DNA from: Loripinus fragilis
Lineage: Eukaryota > Mollusca > Bivalvia > Lucinida > Lucinidae
Assembly: GCA_964019695.1 (NCBI GenBank)
Contig: CAXHUL010000250.1
Span: 186,001 to 250,000 of the forward strand
DNA length: 64,000 nt
Reading direction: 5' to 3'
In this document: one piece after another, positions 18,475 to 29,689 of the stretch
Layout of the letters: each line of letters starts with the position of its first letter
Numbering within the stretch: position 1 is the first letter of the stretch
The notes under the pieces: generated by a model
The model's database searches: none
The model's input: only the letters and a program-made list of their open reading frames with translations
Told to the model about the DNA's origin: nothing
Position numbers and translations under genes: made by a program

Positions 18475-18645
18475 GTATAGCCAGGACTTAGTTAAGAGTG
18501 CGTAACGAAAATTTAATTATCTTATTTCTCAACCAAAACATATGTTGTGGGTACTCAAAAGAACAGTCTCAATGAGACGGTTCTTTTGGGCACCCAAAAC
18601 ATATATTAAAATTGATGGGTAAGAAAATACATACAATTTTAGGCT
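18475..18645. mobile_element. MITE family E, copy 3 (inverted)
   Basis: AACCAAAACATATGTTGTGG ... GAGACGGTTCTTTTGGGCAC ... AACATATATTAAAATTGATG. The core GAACAGTCTCAATGAGACGG is self-complementary. Confidence 0.7.
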
Positions 18646-18689
18646 GAAATGTTTTGTTTATCTAACCCTGTGGGTATGGCGCTTTATTA

Positions 18690-19165
18690 TATACCTATAA
18701 ATGATACAACGTTTGAACTGTCTGTTTTCTGGCCATCTGATACAGAAAGCTGTATCAATGAACTGAGGTTTTCTGATTCAGTATCAATATCCTTTATAAC
18801 GATGCTAACGTCAGTTACCTCTTTTTGCGGCGATGTTACATAAAGTAAATTTCAAGCATGGAACCAGAGACGGAAAATATGATGACGTAACGTCAAGAAG
18901 CGTAACATAATGACAAACGTTCCCGCAATTTTTCGTGATTAAAGCCCAAAACAAGTTATAAAAAACAGAATAATGTCAGCAAAAGGTTTATAATAAACAT
19001 ATTATTATAATAGTAACTTGAACTGGCGTGCAGTATCACGTCTCGTGGATGAGGCCATACCATTGAATCACCCTCGACGCTTCACATCTCGGGTGATCCA
19101 ATGGTATGACCTCATCCACTCAACGTTATACAGTAAGCCAGATCAAGTTACTATGATAATAATGT
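18690..19165 (-). mobile_element. MITE family C, copy 2
   Basis: Inverted relative to 4785-5250. The palindrome at 19005-19160 (AGTAACTTGAACTGGCGTGC / GCCAGATCAAGTTACTATGA) and the 13-bp TGACGTAACGTCA (18883-18895) are both retained. The frame at 18649-18843 is part of it. Confidence 0.75.
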
Positions 19166-19309
19166 GTATGTACAATACAAGAGACAGGTGATAAGACATT
19201 AGGAAACAGGCAAATCATCCTACCAAAGATAAAGAAAAGTTGAAATTCTAAATGGCACAAAAATAGCATCCACTGCAAGGGTTAATATATCCAGCGAAAA
19301 CCTATAGGG

Positions 19310-19757
19310 ATGTAACAATACATAGGACTATCCATATATCACAATAGTAGCCTATGCAATGTTACTACATGGATAGGAAAGTGGCAATGCCAATAGTATA
19401 AGCAATAGTCTTTTCACTATCGCAATAGTTTTTAGCCATAGGGATTTTCACTTAACTGTTTGGTTGGACACCAAAAAAAGTTAAATGGCATTAGGATGTA
19501 TATAGTGTTGCCTCCTATGCATTCAGCAAAATAAATGGGCTTTGGCAATATTCTGAAATGTTTCTCTTGTTTCCGTACAAAATCCGACCATATTCTTAAT
19601 TTTCTCCTTCAAACAAACATAAAAGTTTCAGACAATAGTATCACAATAGTGCTATGGTAGTCCACAATAGTAAAAGTATAATAGGTTCGCAATGGTACCT
19701 CCTGCAATGTCAATACTATCGCAATAGTCATTTTTGGCCGCAATAGTCACCCCTTAA
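19310..19757. mobile_element. hAT-like non-autonomous element
   Basis: Left end AGGGATGTAACAATACATAG, interior repeats of CGCAATAGT/CAATAGT, right end GCAATAGTCACCCCTTAAAG. The left end resembles widespread GGGATGTAAC-type hAT MITEs. I did not resolve an 8-bp target duplication. Confidence 0.55.
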
Positions 19758-20309
19758 AGCCTATGCCTTTGAATTTGTTCCATTTTTATGGTAAAAAAGC
19801 CTTGTCACAGCCACATCATCTGAGGCATGCCATGCGAACCCTTGTTAATACAGTTGATGGCAGATTTCCCAGCTTTAGGTTAAATTTTGTTTACTATTTT
19901 TAGATTTTTTCAAAACAAATTATTTATTCATGGTAATGTGATATTCTGTTCTGTGATATTCTTATATTAAAGCTAAATTACTGGTTTTCAGTCAATTTTG
20001 TTTTGTTATGACCCTACTTGACATTCTACCACGAGACTGTGTCCAGAGCATCACATGACATGAGGCAAACGGTTCCAGAAAGTTTTGTCAGAGGGGATCC
20101 AACTTTTTTTCTTTTAGTTGATGAGGGAAGGAAGGATCCAAATACCACAATAAGTGGACCTTTATTGGCCCGTCAGTGAAACTCCATTCAAATGGCGTTT
20201 TGCTGGCCTGCCGATGATGGCCCAACATTGAGTGCTGGCTTAGTAGCTTTGTGATTTTAGGGGATCTGGACCATTAATGCTAGGAAACCCTTAATTTTTG
20301 TGATTTTCC

Positions 20310-20354
20310 AGGGAGGGTCCGGACCCCTGTCCCCTCCTCTGGATTGGCGCATGG
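20310..20354. repeat. fragment of MITE family L
   Basis: GGAGGGTCCGGACCCCTGTC and CCTCTGGATTGGCGCATGG are the complement of the start of the element at 43545-43760. Confidence 0.5.
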
Positions 20355-20459
20355 GCAAACCACATAAAAATGACTCAACTCACAATACCAAAAAGCAGAA
20401 GGAGCAGTTTGGTCAGGGTTTACACTGTTTTCTAAGAACAGAGTATACCCAACTCAGCC

Positions 20460-20960
20460 TTCTCCTGGAGGAACAGCCTGAGTGTTTGCTTTTCCAAAGC
20501 CAATTAATTAAAAACAAACTTTTTGTGGCTTTCGCTGGGTAGTAACCTGTACCGGGGCCGGGAGGGTTTATGATTTGTATGTGTATTTTATGATGGGAGC
20601 ACCCAAAGGCTCAACTGAAAGTGGTTCTGGAGAGGCCGGGAATCCAAAGCCAATTTTGACAAACATCATCAGCCTACTTCTGGGGGAACAACCTGATCAG
20701 GGCTTATACAGTGTTTGCTTTTCCAAAGCCAATTAATTAAAAACGACTTTTTGTGGCTTCCCTGTGTAGTAACCAGTACCGCCCCGGGAGGGTTTATGAT
20801 TTGTGTGTGTATTTTATGATGGGAGCACCCAAAGGCTCAACTGAAAGTGGTTCTGGAGAGGCCGGGAATCCAAAGCCAATTTTGACAAACATCATCAGCC
20901 TACTTCTGGGGGAACCGCCTGATCTGTTTTCCAAACTAAATTTAATCCAACCTAATATAA
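20460..20960 (-). repeat. about 240-bp tandem pair of 5'-truncated SINE-3 bodies
   Basis: Two near-identical units (about 20460-20698 and 20700-20935), each with TTTCCAAAGCCAATTAATTA, GGGAGGGTTTATGATTTGTG and GGCTCAACTGAAAGTGGTTC. Read on the minus strand they match the SINE at 21146-21338 without its tRNA head. Frames at 20300-20542 and 20753-20968 are repeat sequence. Confidence 0.75.
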
Positions 20961-21840
20961 TAAAGTAATCACAAAGAGTATGAAAGTTATGGTGCCTTGA
21001 TCAAGGGAGATAAATCAACTGGAGAGCAGAGGAAAGCAACCATTTTTAAATCTTGATATATAACCCTACAAAATATAATATCTCAAAGTATGGAAGTAAT
21101 AGAATACATATTGTCAAGGTTTCTCCTTTAAAATTCCATCAAGTGAAGCCGCCGTGGTATAGGGGATAAACCTATGTCTTGTAAACCAGGGGTTGCAGGT
21201 TCGATTCCCGGCTTCTCCATAAAACCACTTTTGGTTGAGCCTTCGGGAGTTCCAGTCATATAATAAACACACAAATCATAAACCCTCTAGACCCAGTACT
21301 GGTTACTACCCATGGAAAAGCCACAATTTTTTTTTTTAAATTCCATCAAGGGAGATAACTCAAACAAGGAAGGAGGGAACCATTATTGTAAGTGACAATC
21401 TGTCTGACCTATAATAATATATCCCATTCCAAATATTATTGAAATATCTCAAAAGGTATGAGAGCTATGGAGTGCACAAGGTTTCCACTTAAAATTTCAT
21501 TCAAGGGAGATAATTCTAACAGGGAGCAAGGAAGAGCAACCATTACTGCATGCAACACACTGTCTTGTTCTGATATGCATGCCTATCAAATATCATCCTA
21601 ATATCTCAAAGAGTATTAGAGTTATTGAACACATTAATTTCCAGGCAGCAAGGGAGAGCAACTATTCTTGCATGTGATACACCCTCTTGACCTGATACAT
21701 AAGCCCACCATATATTTTCAAAACTTCTCAAAGGGTGATTAAAGTTATTGAGCACACAAGCTTTTGTCTACTGACTGACATACAGACTGATGGACGCCAG
21801 GCTGATAGCTATCTCCGCTGAGCCTTGTTGATTGGTAGAT
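20960..21840. repeat. about 160-bp degenerate tandem array (AAGGGAGATAA units)
   Basis: Repeated CTCAAAGAGTATGAAAGTTA, TCAAGGGAGATAA and GCAACCATT motifs. The SINE at 21146-21338 is inserted in it. The right end has GACTGACATACAGACTGATG. Confidence 0.6.
21146..21338 (+). mobile_element. SINE-3 with tRNA-Thr(UGU)-like head and T-tail
   Basis: The tRNA-like part is 21147-21220. A-box TGGTATAGGGG, anticodon loop CTTGTAA, B-box GGTTCGATTCC (perfect), ending with TCCA. The tail is 12 T. The target site is duplicated as TTAAAATTCCATCAAG before and TTAAATTCCATCAAG after. The anticodon stem has mismatches, so it is not a working tRNA gene, but the internal Pol III promoter looks intact. Confidence 0.75.
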
Positions 21841-21998
21841 AAAAATCTGAGGCTAGATGCCTAAATTTTGTCCTGTGCCTTCACTTTAGTCCCCCTAGGT
21901 GTGCAGTCAGGGAATTCTGGCCCGACTGGATGGAGACACAGACTTGGTTATCTGAGCTTTCATTGCTTGACGATACAATAAATACCAAAATCACATTT

Positions 21999-22182
21999 AC
22001 AGTTAAACCTGTCTTAAGCGGCCACTCAAAAATAGACAAAATAAAGTTCTAAAATACAAATGGTAGCTTAATGCAGGTCGAGCATTCTACAATACTTTTG
22101 ACTGCATTAAGCCATATTGTATCTTGAAAAACAATTTTTAATTTTTTTTTGAGTGGTTGTTTAAGACAGGTTTTACTGTAAC
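21999..22182. mobile_element. MITE family I, copy 3
   Basis: ACAGTTAAACCTGTCTTAAG ... GTTTAAGACAGGTTTTACTG terminal inverted repeats. Confidence 0.75.
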
Positions 22183-22194
22183 TTTCCTTGCTGA

Positions 22195-23887
22195 CAGCAA
22201 CTTTTGTCTAGCAGCTACTTTTGTCTAGCAGCAACTTTTGTCTAGCAGCTACTTTTGTCTAGCAGCAGCAACTTTTGTCTAGCAGCAACTTTTGTCTAGC
22301 AGCTACTTTTGTCTAACAGCAACTTTTGTCTTGCAGCAACTTTTGTCTGGCAGCAACTTTTGTCCAGCAGCTACTTTTGTCTAGCAGCAACTTTTGTCTA
22401 GCAGCAACTTTTGTCTAGCAGCTACTTTTGTCTAGCAGCAGCAACTTTTGTCTAGCAGCAACTTTTGTCTAGCAGCTACTTTTGTCTGGCAGCAACTTTT
22501 GTCTAGCAGCTACTTTTGTCTGGCAGCAACTTTTGTCTAGCAGCTACTTTTGTCTAGCAGCAACTTTGTCTAGCAGCTACTTTTGTCTAGCAGCTACCTT
22601 TGTCTAGCAGCTACTTTTGTCTAGCGGCAACTTTTGTCTGGCAGCAACTTTTGTCTAGCAGCTACTTTTGTCTAGCAGCAACTTTGTCTAGCGGCTACTT
22701 TTGTCTAGTAGCTACCTTTGTCTAGCAGCTACTTTTGTCTTGCAGCAACTTTTGTCTAGCAGCTACTTTTGTCTAGCAGCTACTTTTGTCTAGCAGCAAC
22801 TTTTGTCTAGCAGCTACCTTTGTCTAGCAGCTACTTTTGTCTAGCAGCAGCAACTTTTGTCTAGCAGCAGCAACTTTTGTCTAGCAGCAGCAACTTTTGT
22901 CTAGCAGCTACTTTTGTCTGGCAGCAACTTTTTTCTAGCAGCTACTTTTGTCTGGCAGCAACTTTTGTCGAGCAGCTACTTTTGTCTAGCAGCAACTTTG
23001 TCTAGCAGCTACTTTTGTCTAGCAGCTACCTTTGTCTAGCAGCAACTTTTGTCTAGCAGCAACTTTTGTCTAGCAGCTACTTTTGTCTTGCAGCTACTTT
23101 TGTCTAGCAGCAACTTTTGTCTAGCAGCTACTTTTGTCTAGCAGCTATTTTTGTCTAGCAGCAACTTTTGTCTTGCAGCAACTTTTGTCTAGCAGCTACT
23201 TTTGTCTAGCAGCTACCTTTGTCTAGCAGCTACTTTTGTCTTGCAGCAACTTTTGTCTAGCAGCTACTTTTGTCTAGCAGCTACCTTTGTCTAGCAGCTA
23301 CTTTTGTCTAGCGGCAACTTTTGTCTGGCAGCAACTTTTGTCTGGCAGCAACTTTTGTCTAGCAGCAACTTTTGTCTAGCAGCTACTTTTGTCTTGCAGC
23401 AACTTTTGTCTAGCAGCTACTTTTGTCTAGCAGCTACTTTTGTCTAGCAGCTATTTTTGTCTTGCAGCAACTTTTGTCTTGCAGCTACTTTTGTCTAGCA
23501 GCTACTTTTGTCTAGCAGCTACTTTTGTCTAGCAGCTATTTTTGTCTAGCAGCAACTTTTGTCTAGCAGCTACTTTTGTCTAGCAGCAACTTTTGTCTAG
23601 CAGCTACTTTTGTCTAGCAGCTATTTTTGTCTAGCAGCAACTTTTGTCTTGCAGCAACTTTTGTCTAGCAGCTACTTTTGTCTAGCAGCTACTTTTGTCT
23701 AGCAGCTACTTTTGTCTAACAGCTACTTTTGTCTAGCAGCTACTTTTGTCTAGCAGCTATTTTTGTCTTGCAGCAACTTTTGTCTTGCAGCTACTTTTGT
23801 CTAGCAGCTACTTTTGTCTAGCAGCTATTTTTGTCTTGCAGCAACTTTTGTCTAGCAGCTACTTTTGTCTAGCAGCAACTTTTGTTG
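22195..23887. repeat. 17-bp minisatellite, about 100 units
   Basis: Unit TAGCAGCTACTTTTGTC, in two main forms (AGCAGCAAC and AGCAGCTAC), with occasional GCAGCAGCAAC (20 bp) and 16-bp variants and rare TTGCAG, TGGCAG and AGCTATT types. It adjoins a MITE-H end (TTTGTTGTCTGCTGATAA) that resembles the unit. Confidence 0.95.
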
Positions 23888-24075
23888 TCTGCTGATAATT
23901 GATAATATTCACAAACAGTTTGGACCCAGATAAGGACAGACATAACGTCCATCCTGATCTGGATTCAAACCATTTGACAGTGTTACTGTTTAGCTTTTTA
24001 TTGAAAGTTTTTGAAAAAGGCTGCAGACCACAACAGGAACATGAAAAATTACCCAGTATGCAAAGGGGTACTGAG
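23888..24075. mobile_element. MITE family H, copy 2
   Basis: GTCTGCTGATAATTG, ACAAACAGTTTGGACCCAGA, core, CCTGATCTGGATTCAAACC, then AAATTACCCAGTATGCAAAG. Overlapping frames on both strands are shadows. Confidence 0.7.
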
Positions 24076-24174
24076 GTTTCATGTGTAAATGCAACATATT
24101 GAAGTCTGAAGCCTTGACCATAGCAAAGCCCTGTTCTTTTTAAGGAGCCAGAAGAAGCTAACTGCGAGCAAATT

Positions 24175-24412
24175 GAGCCGCGACATTTGATTTCCAACAA
24201 TGTGGCATTTTGACAAGTATAGACTCAGACGAGCCTGTGCAGCCTCCTTTTAATCTTAGAAACTCTAAATGGTGTTCAGTCAGTAGTTTAACATTAATAG
24301 AATATTCAAGCGACTTGCAAAGGCTCTGATCAGACTGCGCATATGCGCAGGCTGATCTGAGGCTTTGCTGGTGGCACATACTAAATTGTTGGAAATCTCA
24401 TGTAGCTGCTCA
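24175..24412 (+). mobile_element. MITE family G, copy 2
   Basis: GAGCCGCGACATTTGATTTC to TCATGTAGCTGCTC, with CTGCGCATATGCGCAGGCTG at the centre. Confidence 0.75.
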
Positions 24413-24754
24413 AATTTTATTAATCATCATGAAAATCCCATCAATTTATCTAGATATGGAGCAAAAAGTTCAGGTTGCCCAGGTTCAAATGGTTTTAACT
24501 TGGAGAAATCAGCTGTACTCAGAGTCTCCAACAAGTGGCTGAAAAAGAAATAATTTAAATTATGATTGCGCAATTGATGGCAGCCACTGGAGTACCAAAT
24601 TACACAGACTTACTATTTGCAAAACACACACTGTTATCCTACAGTCAAACTAAACCTATGTTTAGCAAGTGTCAAAAAGCAATAGCTCTATTAAAGCTAG
24701 ATCGACTAACTTAAAGCCTTAAATGCCAAGAAAAAAAAATGCATCTGAAAATGT

Positions 24755-24930
24755 TGTCTGCTGATGTCGTCTGCTGCAAATAATTGCCTAACATTACTGA
24801 CGAATCTAAGTACAGAAGCAAACAGTGTGGACCCAGAACAGACCGCTCCTATAGGAGCAGTCTGATCTGGGTCCACTGTTTGCCATAGAGGCTTCTTAAA
24901 AATTTCAGCAGGCGAGAAAAGCAGACAACT
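24755..24930. mobile_element. MITE family H relative with perfect inner hairpin
   Basis: 24818-24883 is almost fully self-complementary: GCAAACAGTGTGGACCCAGA, core GACCGCTCCTATAGGAGCAG, then TCTGATCTGGGTCCACTGTT. Confidence 0.7.
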
Positions 24931-25024
24931 TTTGTTGTGACTGGTGCATTATGGGTAAATATAGGTGCTGCTTCACATCTTGGTCTTACTATAGCAATGG
25001 GATTGGTTCAGTTAAGCAAACTTT

Positions 25025-25170
25025 TTGAGCGTAAAATTGTGAATATCTTCTTACTCATCAGTTTTAACATATATTTTTGGTGCCCAAAAGGACTGTGTTT
25101 GTTTGAGTACCTACAACATATTTTGGTTAAGAAATTAGAAAATTAATTTTAGATTATACACATCTAGGGG
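25025..25170. mobile_element. MITE family E, copy 4
   Basis: AACATATATTTTTGGTGCCC ... TTTGAGTACCTACAACATAT. Confidence 0.6.
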
Positions 25171-25636
25171 CCTGAATGGGCCGAAAATCCAGCTTTGAAT
25201 TATTTGGAAAAGATTGTGATATACAATGTACAATCATGTATATCAAATTGAATGACATGAAGAGTAGAATCAGCATGCAAGCAAAGCTGTGCTCTCAATC
25301 ACACTTTTCAAAATTCTCTGTTAAAATTTGATTAACTATAACCTAAGTGTAGTATGTGCTAAACCAAATCACGGTCTTACTACCCATCAATTGTATGAAT
25401 TTGTTTGGTTGGAAGAAAATACATATGTGTTTCAGTTATATGTGATTTTAGAATATTGATGGTAGGTTGGTAAATATCTTTAGTTTGTTAGATGCCTTTA
25501 CATGGGGATGAAACTATGGTGGGAAAGGGGAATTCCCTTGAAATTCTTGAAACATTCTTTAAAAAAAAAGGATTAAGGGCAAAAAATTAGCAAGTCAGAT
25601 ATTAAACCTGAAACATGCAAAGTAAGTAAGGGTGCA

Positions 25637-25940
25637 AAGATCAGGAATCGATGCAATCAAGTACCACACCTGACCCAGGATACCAATGGGAAAGTGACAA
25701 ACTCACAGAAGACACCACAAATGAGAGCCAAGAGGTCAGCCCTTTCCCAGCAGGTGACCACAAAGCACATATAAACAGACGCGCACAAAGACATAGCAAA
25801 CACAAGACAGAACAAATATAAAAGATCCACAAAAGAAGTACCGCCTTGGAACGATCAGTAAAATATTTTACTGGAGGGCTTAAACTGGTTTAACGGCTCC
25901 AACCTCACCCTTAATTCAGATGTGGATCAAGACACATAGA
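25637..25940 (+). repeat. repeat family F, copy 3 (partial)
   Basis: AAAGATCAGGAATCGATGCA to GTGGATCAAGACACATAGA, then cut by MITE-I material. Confidence 0.75.
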
Positions 25941-26071
25941 AGGTCAAAAGTATTGCAGAATGCTACCCTTAAAGCATTCTGCAATACTTAAAACCTTCAT
26001 TAAGCGATAATTTGTCTGGAAAACCAATTATTGGTCTTCTTGTGTGGCCGCTTAAGGCAGGTTTACTGTAA
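25938..26071. mobile_element. MITE family I, copy 4 (truncated)
   Basis: AGGTCAAAAGTATTGCAGAA, then complement GCATTCTGCAATACTTA, then GCTTAAGGCAGGTTTACTGT. Confidence 0.6.
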
Positions 26072-26074
26072 ATT

Positions 26075-26190
26075 TACGCGCACAAAGACATAGCAAACAC
26101 AAGACAGAACAAAAACATAAAAGATCCACAAAAGAAGAACCGCCTTGGAACGGTCAGTAAAATATTTTACTGAAAGGGCTTAAACTTTGT
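26075..26190 (+). repeat. repeat family F, fragment
   Basis: Repeats 25780-25885: GCGCACAAAGACATAGCAAA and CGGTCAGTAAAATATTTTAC. Confidence 0.7.
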
Positions 26191-26457
26191 TAGTTTAGAG
26201 TATATCATTGCATACAACTTTTAAGGCCTTTTGAAATTAGAGGAGTTATCCAGAAACAAACCACCCCATTTTCAATCTTCAAAGAACAATAACATTTGGT
26301 GACCATAGCCTCTAAGAAGTTTCTAGAAACAAGATTTTTACAGAGAGACGTACACCCCATACTATGACCATTTTTTTCAAAGCAGGTGTAAAACGATGAA
26401 AAATATGAATTCATTCACAATTTGATCTTATGATTACCATTCATTGTCCTGTAACAT

Positions 26458-26712
26458 CTTAACCCTTTCCTGCATGAACATTCATGCTAAGCTCCACCTA
26501 CTATGGATAATTATATAAATAAATTTTCATGTTTGTACATAGAACAAAGAAATTACTTGTCAGGTCCACTAGTATTGGTTCATATCTAATATTTTCATAA
26601 GCAAACAGAGTATACCTGATCAGACAGCTCTTGTCAGACAGCTCTTGTGAGAGCTGCCTGACCTGGGTCTGCTCTGTTTGCAAAAGTGTTAAAAGGTGTC
26701 TCTATGGGGAAA
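26458..26712. mobile_element. MITE family B, copy 2
   Basis: TTAACCCTTTCCTGCATGAA to GTGTTAAAAGGTG. The core has a doubled CAGACAGCTCTTGT and then GAGAGCTGCCTGACCTGG. Confidence 0.75.
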
Positions 26713-28034
26713 AGTGTTAATTCTATATTCATTGAAGCCAATGTATGGGTTTTGAAAATTATATAAGAGCTAGCACAGGAGTTTTGATACTTATTGTATA
26801 TGAGTAAAGTCTGTCTTGAAACATGCATACATGGCTAACTACATGTAGTAGGGATATTGTGAATGTGAGGAGTTGAGGTGCTGGTGAGGGTCTGTGCATG
26901 CCCAGACTCATCTGAGCCTTAGCTCCTCACCCATGCAATAAGTTGCTGACCAGCTGATTCTCACATACCATATTCAAAATAAATTGTGTTTAACATGAAA
27001 GGGTAAGGTTGTTTCAAACTTTGTTAGTTTAGAGCATATCATTGCATACAATAACTGTTCATGCATATAACAGTTACAAAACTTGTTTTTCATGGTCAGC
27101 TCAATGAATATGAAATTCCAACTGCTCAAAAAAATTAAAAATGCTGAAAAATACTTGTTGCTTTCAAACTCTCATATGTTAGATTTATCATGCTTCTAAT
27201 GTTAAACTGTCAACAATTGAGCTATTTTTACATTTATGAGCATAATTAATTTCATGCTCAGTTGAGTTGAGTATGAAGAATGCTTTCTAACCTGGGGTGT
27301 GTGATCAAAAGCCTTCCTTGTTTACTATTCTGATAAAAGCTTTTTCTTTTGCTCTTGCTATCTGTGGTCGTGAGCCCTTTTCTTTGTTTCATCATGGTGT
27401 GTTAATTTGATTAGAGTGTTTCTCCATGATGATACATTGCATTAGTTAGATGGCCTCCATGGGAGCTGAACATTTCTTGTAGTTCATCAACAGCAGAATC
27501 TAGGGCAAAGATTGGTACCAGTAAAATGCATTTAAGTGATCTTGTACATGACAGAACGAATAAAATTAACTGTGGGCCCAGCGAATATACAGATCAGCTT
27601 TTACATGAACCCAGATAAATCTGAGTATCTACTGTACACTGAATCATTTTGAATTCTGACCACCAGTTTCAGAGAATAGTTTGCTTTTTATCTTACTGCA
27701 ATAAACCACACCAGCTGGCTGCCATGCTTTTTGACATAAAATTTCTTTTAGCTATCTATGTTAAGGGTCTCTAAGGATCATTCCAGTGATGTTTTGTTAA
27801 AACTTGCCTAGTGAGATAGGAGTTGTCATTTAAAGCAAATTATTGATGACGCACAAGAGCCAACAGACTATGGACATTGACTGAAACCAATAGCTCATTT
27901 TGAGCTAATAAGGGGTTAATCAGGAAGAAACTAAAAGTAAAGTATTAATATTTTAATACGATTCAATAACATGGTTAAGGGTATAATGAAGATCCAACAA
28001 TTATGACAATCCCTTTTTTTAAATAACAAACAGT
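26713..28034. other. about 1.3 kb without recognised gene or repeat
   Basis: AT-rich. A short stretch at 27014 (CTTTGTTAGTTTAGAGCATA) repeats 26187. No splice-bounded coding run seen. Confidence 0.4.
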
Positions 28035-28079
28035 TCCTTAACTCAGTCTGCTAGTGAAGCCTTAAGCTTGTGCTGGTAG

Positions 28080-28425
28080 TCCATACAAACAGTTTGGACT
28101 TAGATTGGCTTGGAACAATCAAGACCTGAGCTGGATCTAAACAGTTTTGACATAATTATTCCTGGAAGATTTGAATCAGCCGACAAAAAGGCACGGAAAA
28201 TTACACAGCATGCAAATAGTTAACTGCTTGCCATCACTGATTTTTGTTGTCAGCTGATGACCTTTGCAAACAGTTTGGACCCAGAACAGGATTCACAGAT
28301 AGTTGGTCCTGATCTTGATACAAGCCGTTTGACACTTTGATAGTGTTCCTGAAAGAATTCAATGAAAAAAGTCAGCATACTACAATAACATGACAAAATA
28401 CCCATCATGCAAATAATTAACACAC
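28080..28425. mobile_element. two MITE family H copies in tandem
   Basis: CAAACAGTTTGGACTTAGAT at about 28088 and GCAAACAGTTTGGACCCAGA at about 28266, each followed by a palindromic core and a CATGCAAATA-type end. Confidence 0.6.
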
Positions 28426-28429
28426 ATAT

Positions 28430-28800
28430 GAGCCGTGCCATGAGATATCTATCATGTAAATAGTTTTCCAACAATGTGGCATTTTGACAGAACTTTAGTG
28501 TAGACTCAGACGAGCCTGTGCAGCCTCCTTTTAAACTTAGAAACTACAAATGATGTTCAGTCAGTAGCTTAAGAGTAATAGAATATTCAAGTGACTAGCA
28601 AAGGCTCTGATCAGACTGAGTATGCTGGTCGCACATACCACATTGTTGGACTAAAATCTCATGTTGCGGCTCATATACAGGCTGCACATCAAGGTTTCTC
28701 CATATGATATACCATAATGACCCAGGAAGAATTGAATAACCCTTTTCAAACAAATTTGGATTTTCCCTAAGCAACATACAACAGTTCAGATGGTTCATAG
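28430..28800. repeat. MITE-G plus flank, first tandem copy
   Basis: MITE-G (28430-28672), with a small insertion after GAGATATCTATCATG, joined to about 125 bp (AGGTTTCTCCATATGATATA ... CAGATGGTTCATAGTATAT). The whole is repeated at 28850-29198. Confidence 0.7.
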
Positions 28801-28849
28801 TATATATTAAGGGGTCATAAGGTTTAATTTCCTAAAAAAATACGATTGG

Positions 28850-29198
28850 AGCCAGTGCATGAGATTTCAAACAATGTGGCATTTTGACAAGTGAAGACTC
28901 AGACGAGCCTGTGCAGCTTCCTTTTAAGTTTAGAAACTCCAAATGTGTTCAGTCAGTAGCTTAACAATCATAGAATAGTCAATCGACTGGCAAAGGCTAT
29001 GATCAGACTGTGAGTATGCTGGTCGCACATACCACATTTTTGGACTAAAATCTCATGTTGTGACTCATATACAATCTGCACATCAAGGTTTCTCCATATG
29101 ATATACCATAATGACCCAGAAAGGATTGAATAACCCTTTTCAGACAAATTGGATTTTCCATATGCTACATACAACAGTTCAGATGGTTCATAGTATAT
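28850..29198. repeat. MITE-G plus flank, second tandem copy
   Basis: Same order as 28430-28800, with MITE-G at 28850-29067, then the flank ending at TAGTATAT, where another MITE-G is inserted. Confidence 0.7.
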
Positions 29199-29434
29199 GA
29201 GCCTTGACATGTGATTTCCAACAATGTGGTATTTTGACAAGTGCAGACTCAGACCAGCCTATGCAGCCTCCTGTTAAGCTTAGAATCTCCCAATGATGTT
29301 CAGTTAGTAGCTTAACACTCATTGCATACTCAAACGACTTGCAAAGGCTCTGATCAGACTGCGCGTATGCGCAGGCTGGTCTGAGCCTTTGCTGGTCGCA
29401 CATACCACATTGTTGGAAATCTCATGCATTGGCT
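29199..29434. mobile_element. MITE family G, copy 5 (filled site)
   Basis: GAGCCTTGACATGTGATTTC to GCATTGGCTC, core GACTGCGCGTATGCGCAGGC. The paralogous site in the first tandem copy (28795-28812) is empty. Confidence 0.8.
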
Positions 29435-29689
29435 CATATATTATTAAGGGGTCACAAGGTTTAATTTCCTAAAAAAGTATGATTTATATTTCTCTGAAGA
29501 TCAATTTTAGGTAAGCAAGTGTAGACCCAGATGAAATGCTGCATTGTGTTATTCGGCATTTCATCTTAGTCGTCACTGTTTGCCGAAACACATGTTTATG
29601 GTTTCCAGTCCTCAATGGGTTAAACATTGTAAACCATGCTAAGCCTGCAACTTAAAGAGAGTCAGTCTGATACTAATCTCAATAATAAT

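Noticed and set aside
21147..21220. functional tRNA-Thr(UGU) gene
   Set aside because: The anticodon stem and T-stem have mismatches, and it is flanked by a target duplication with a SINE body and tail.
22195..23887. CRISPR-like array
   Set aside because: The 17-bp units are contiguous with no unique spacers, and the DNA is animal. It is a minisatellite.
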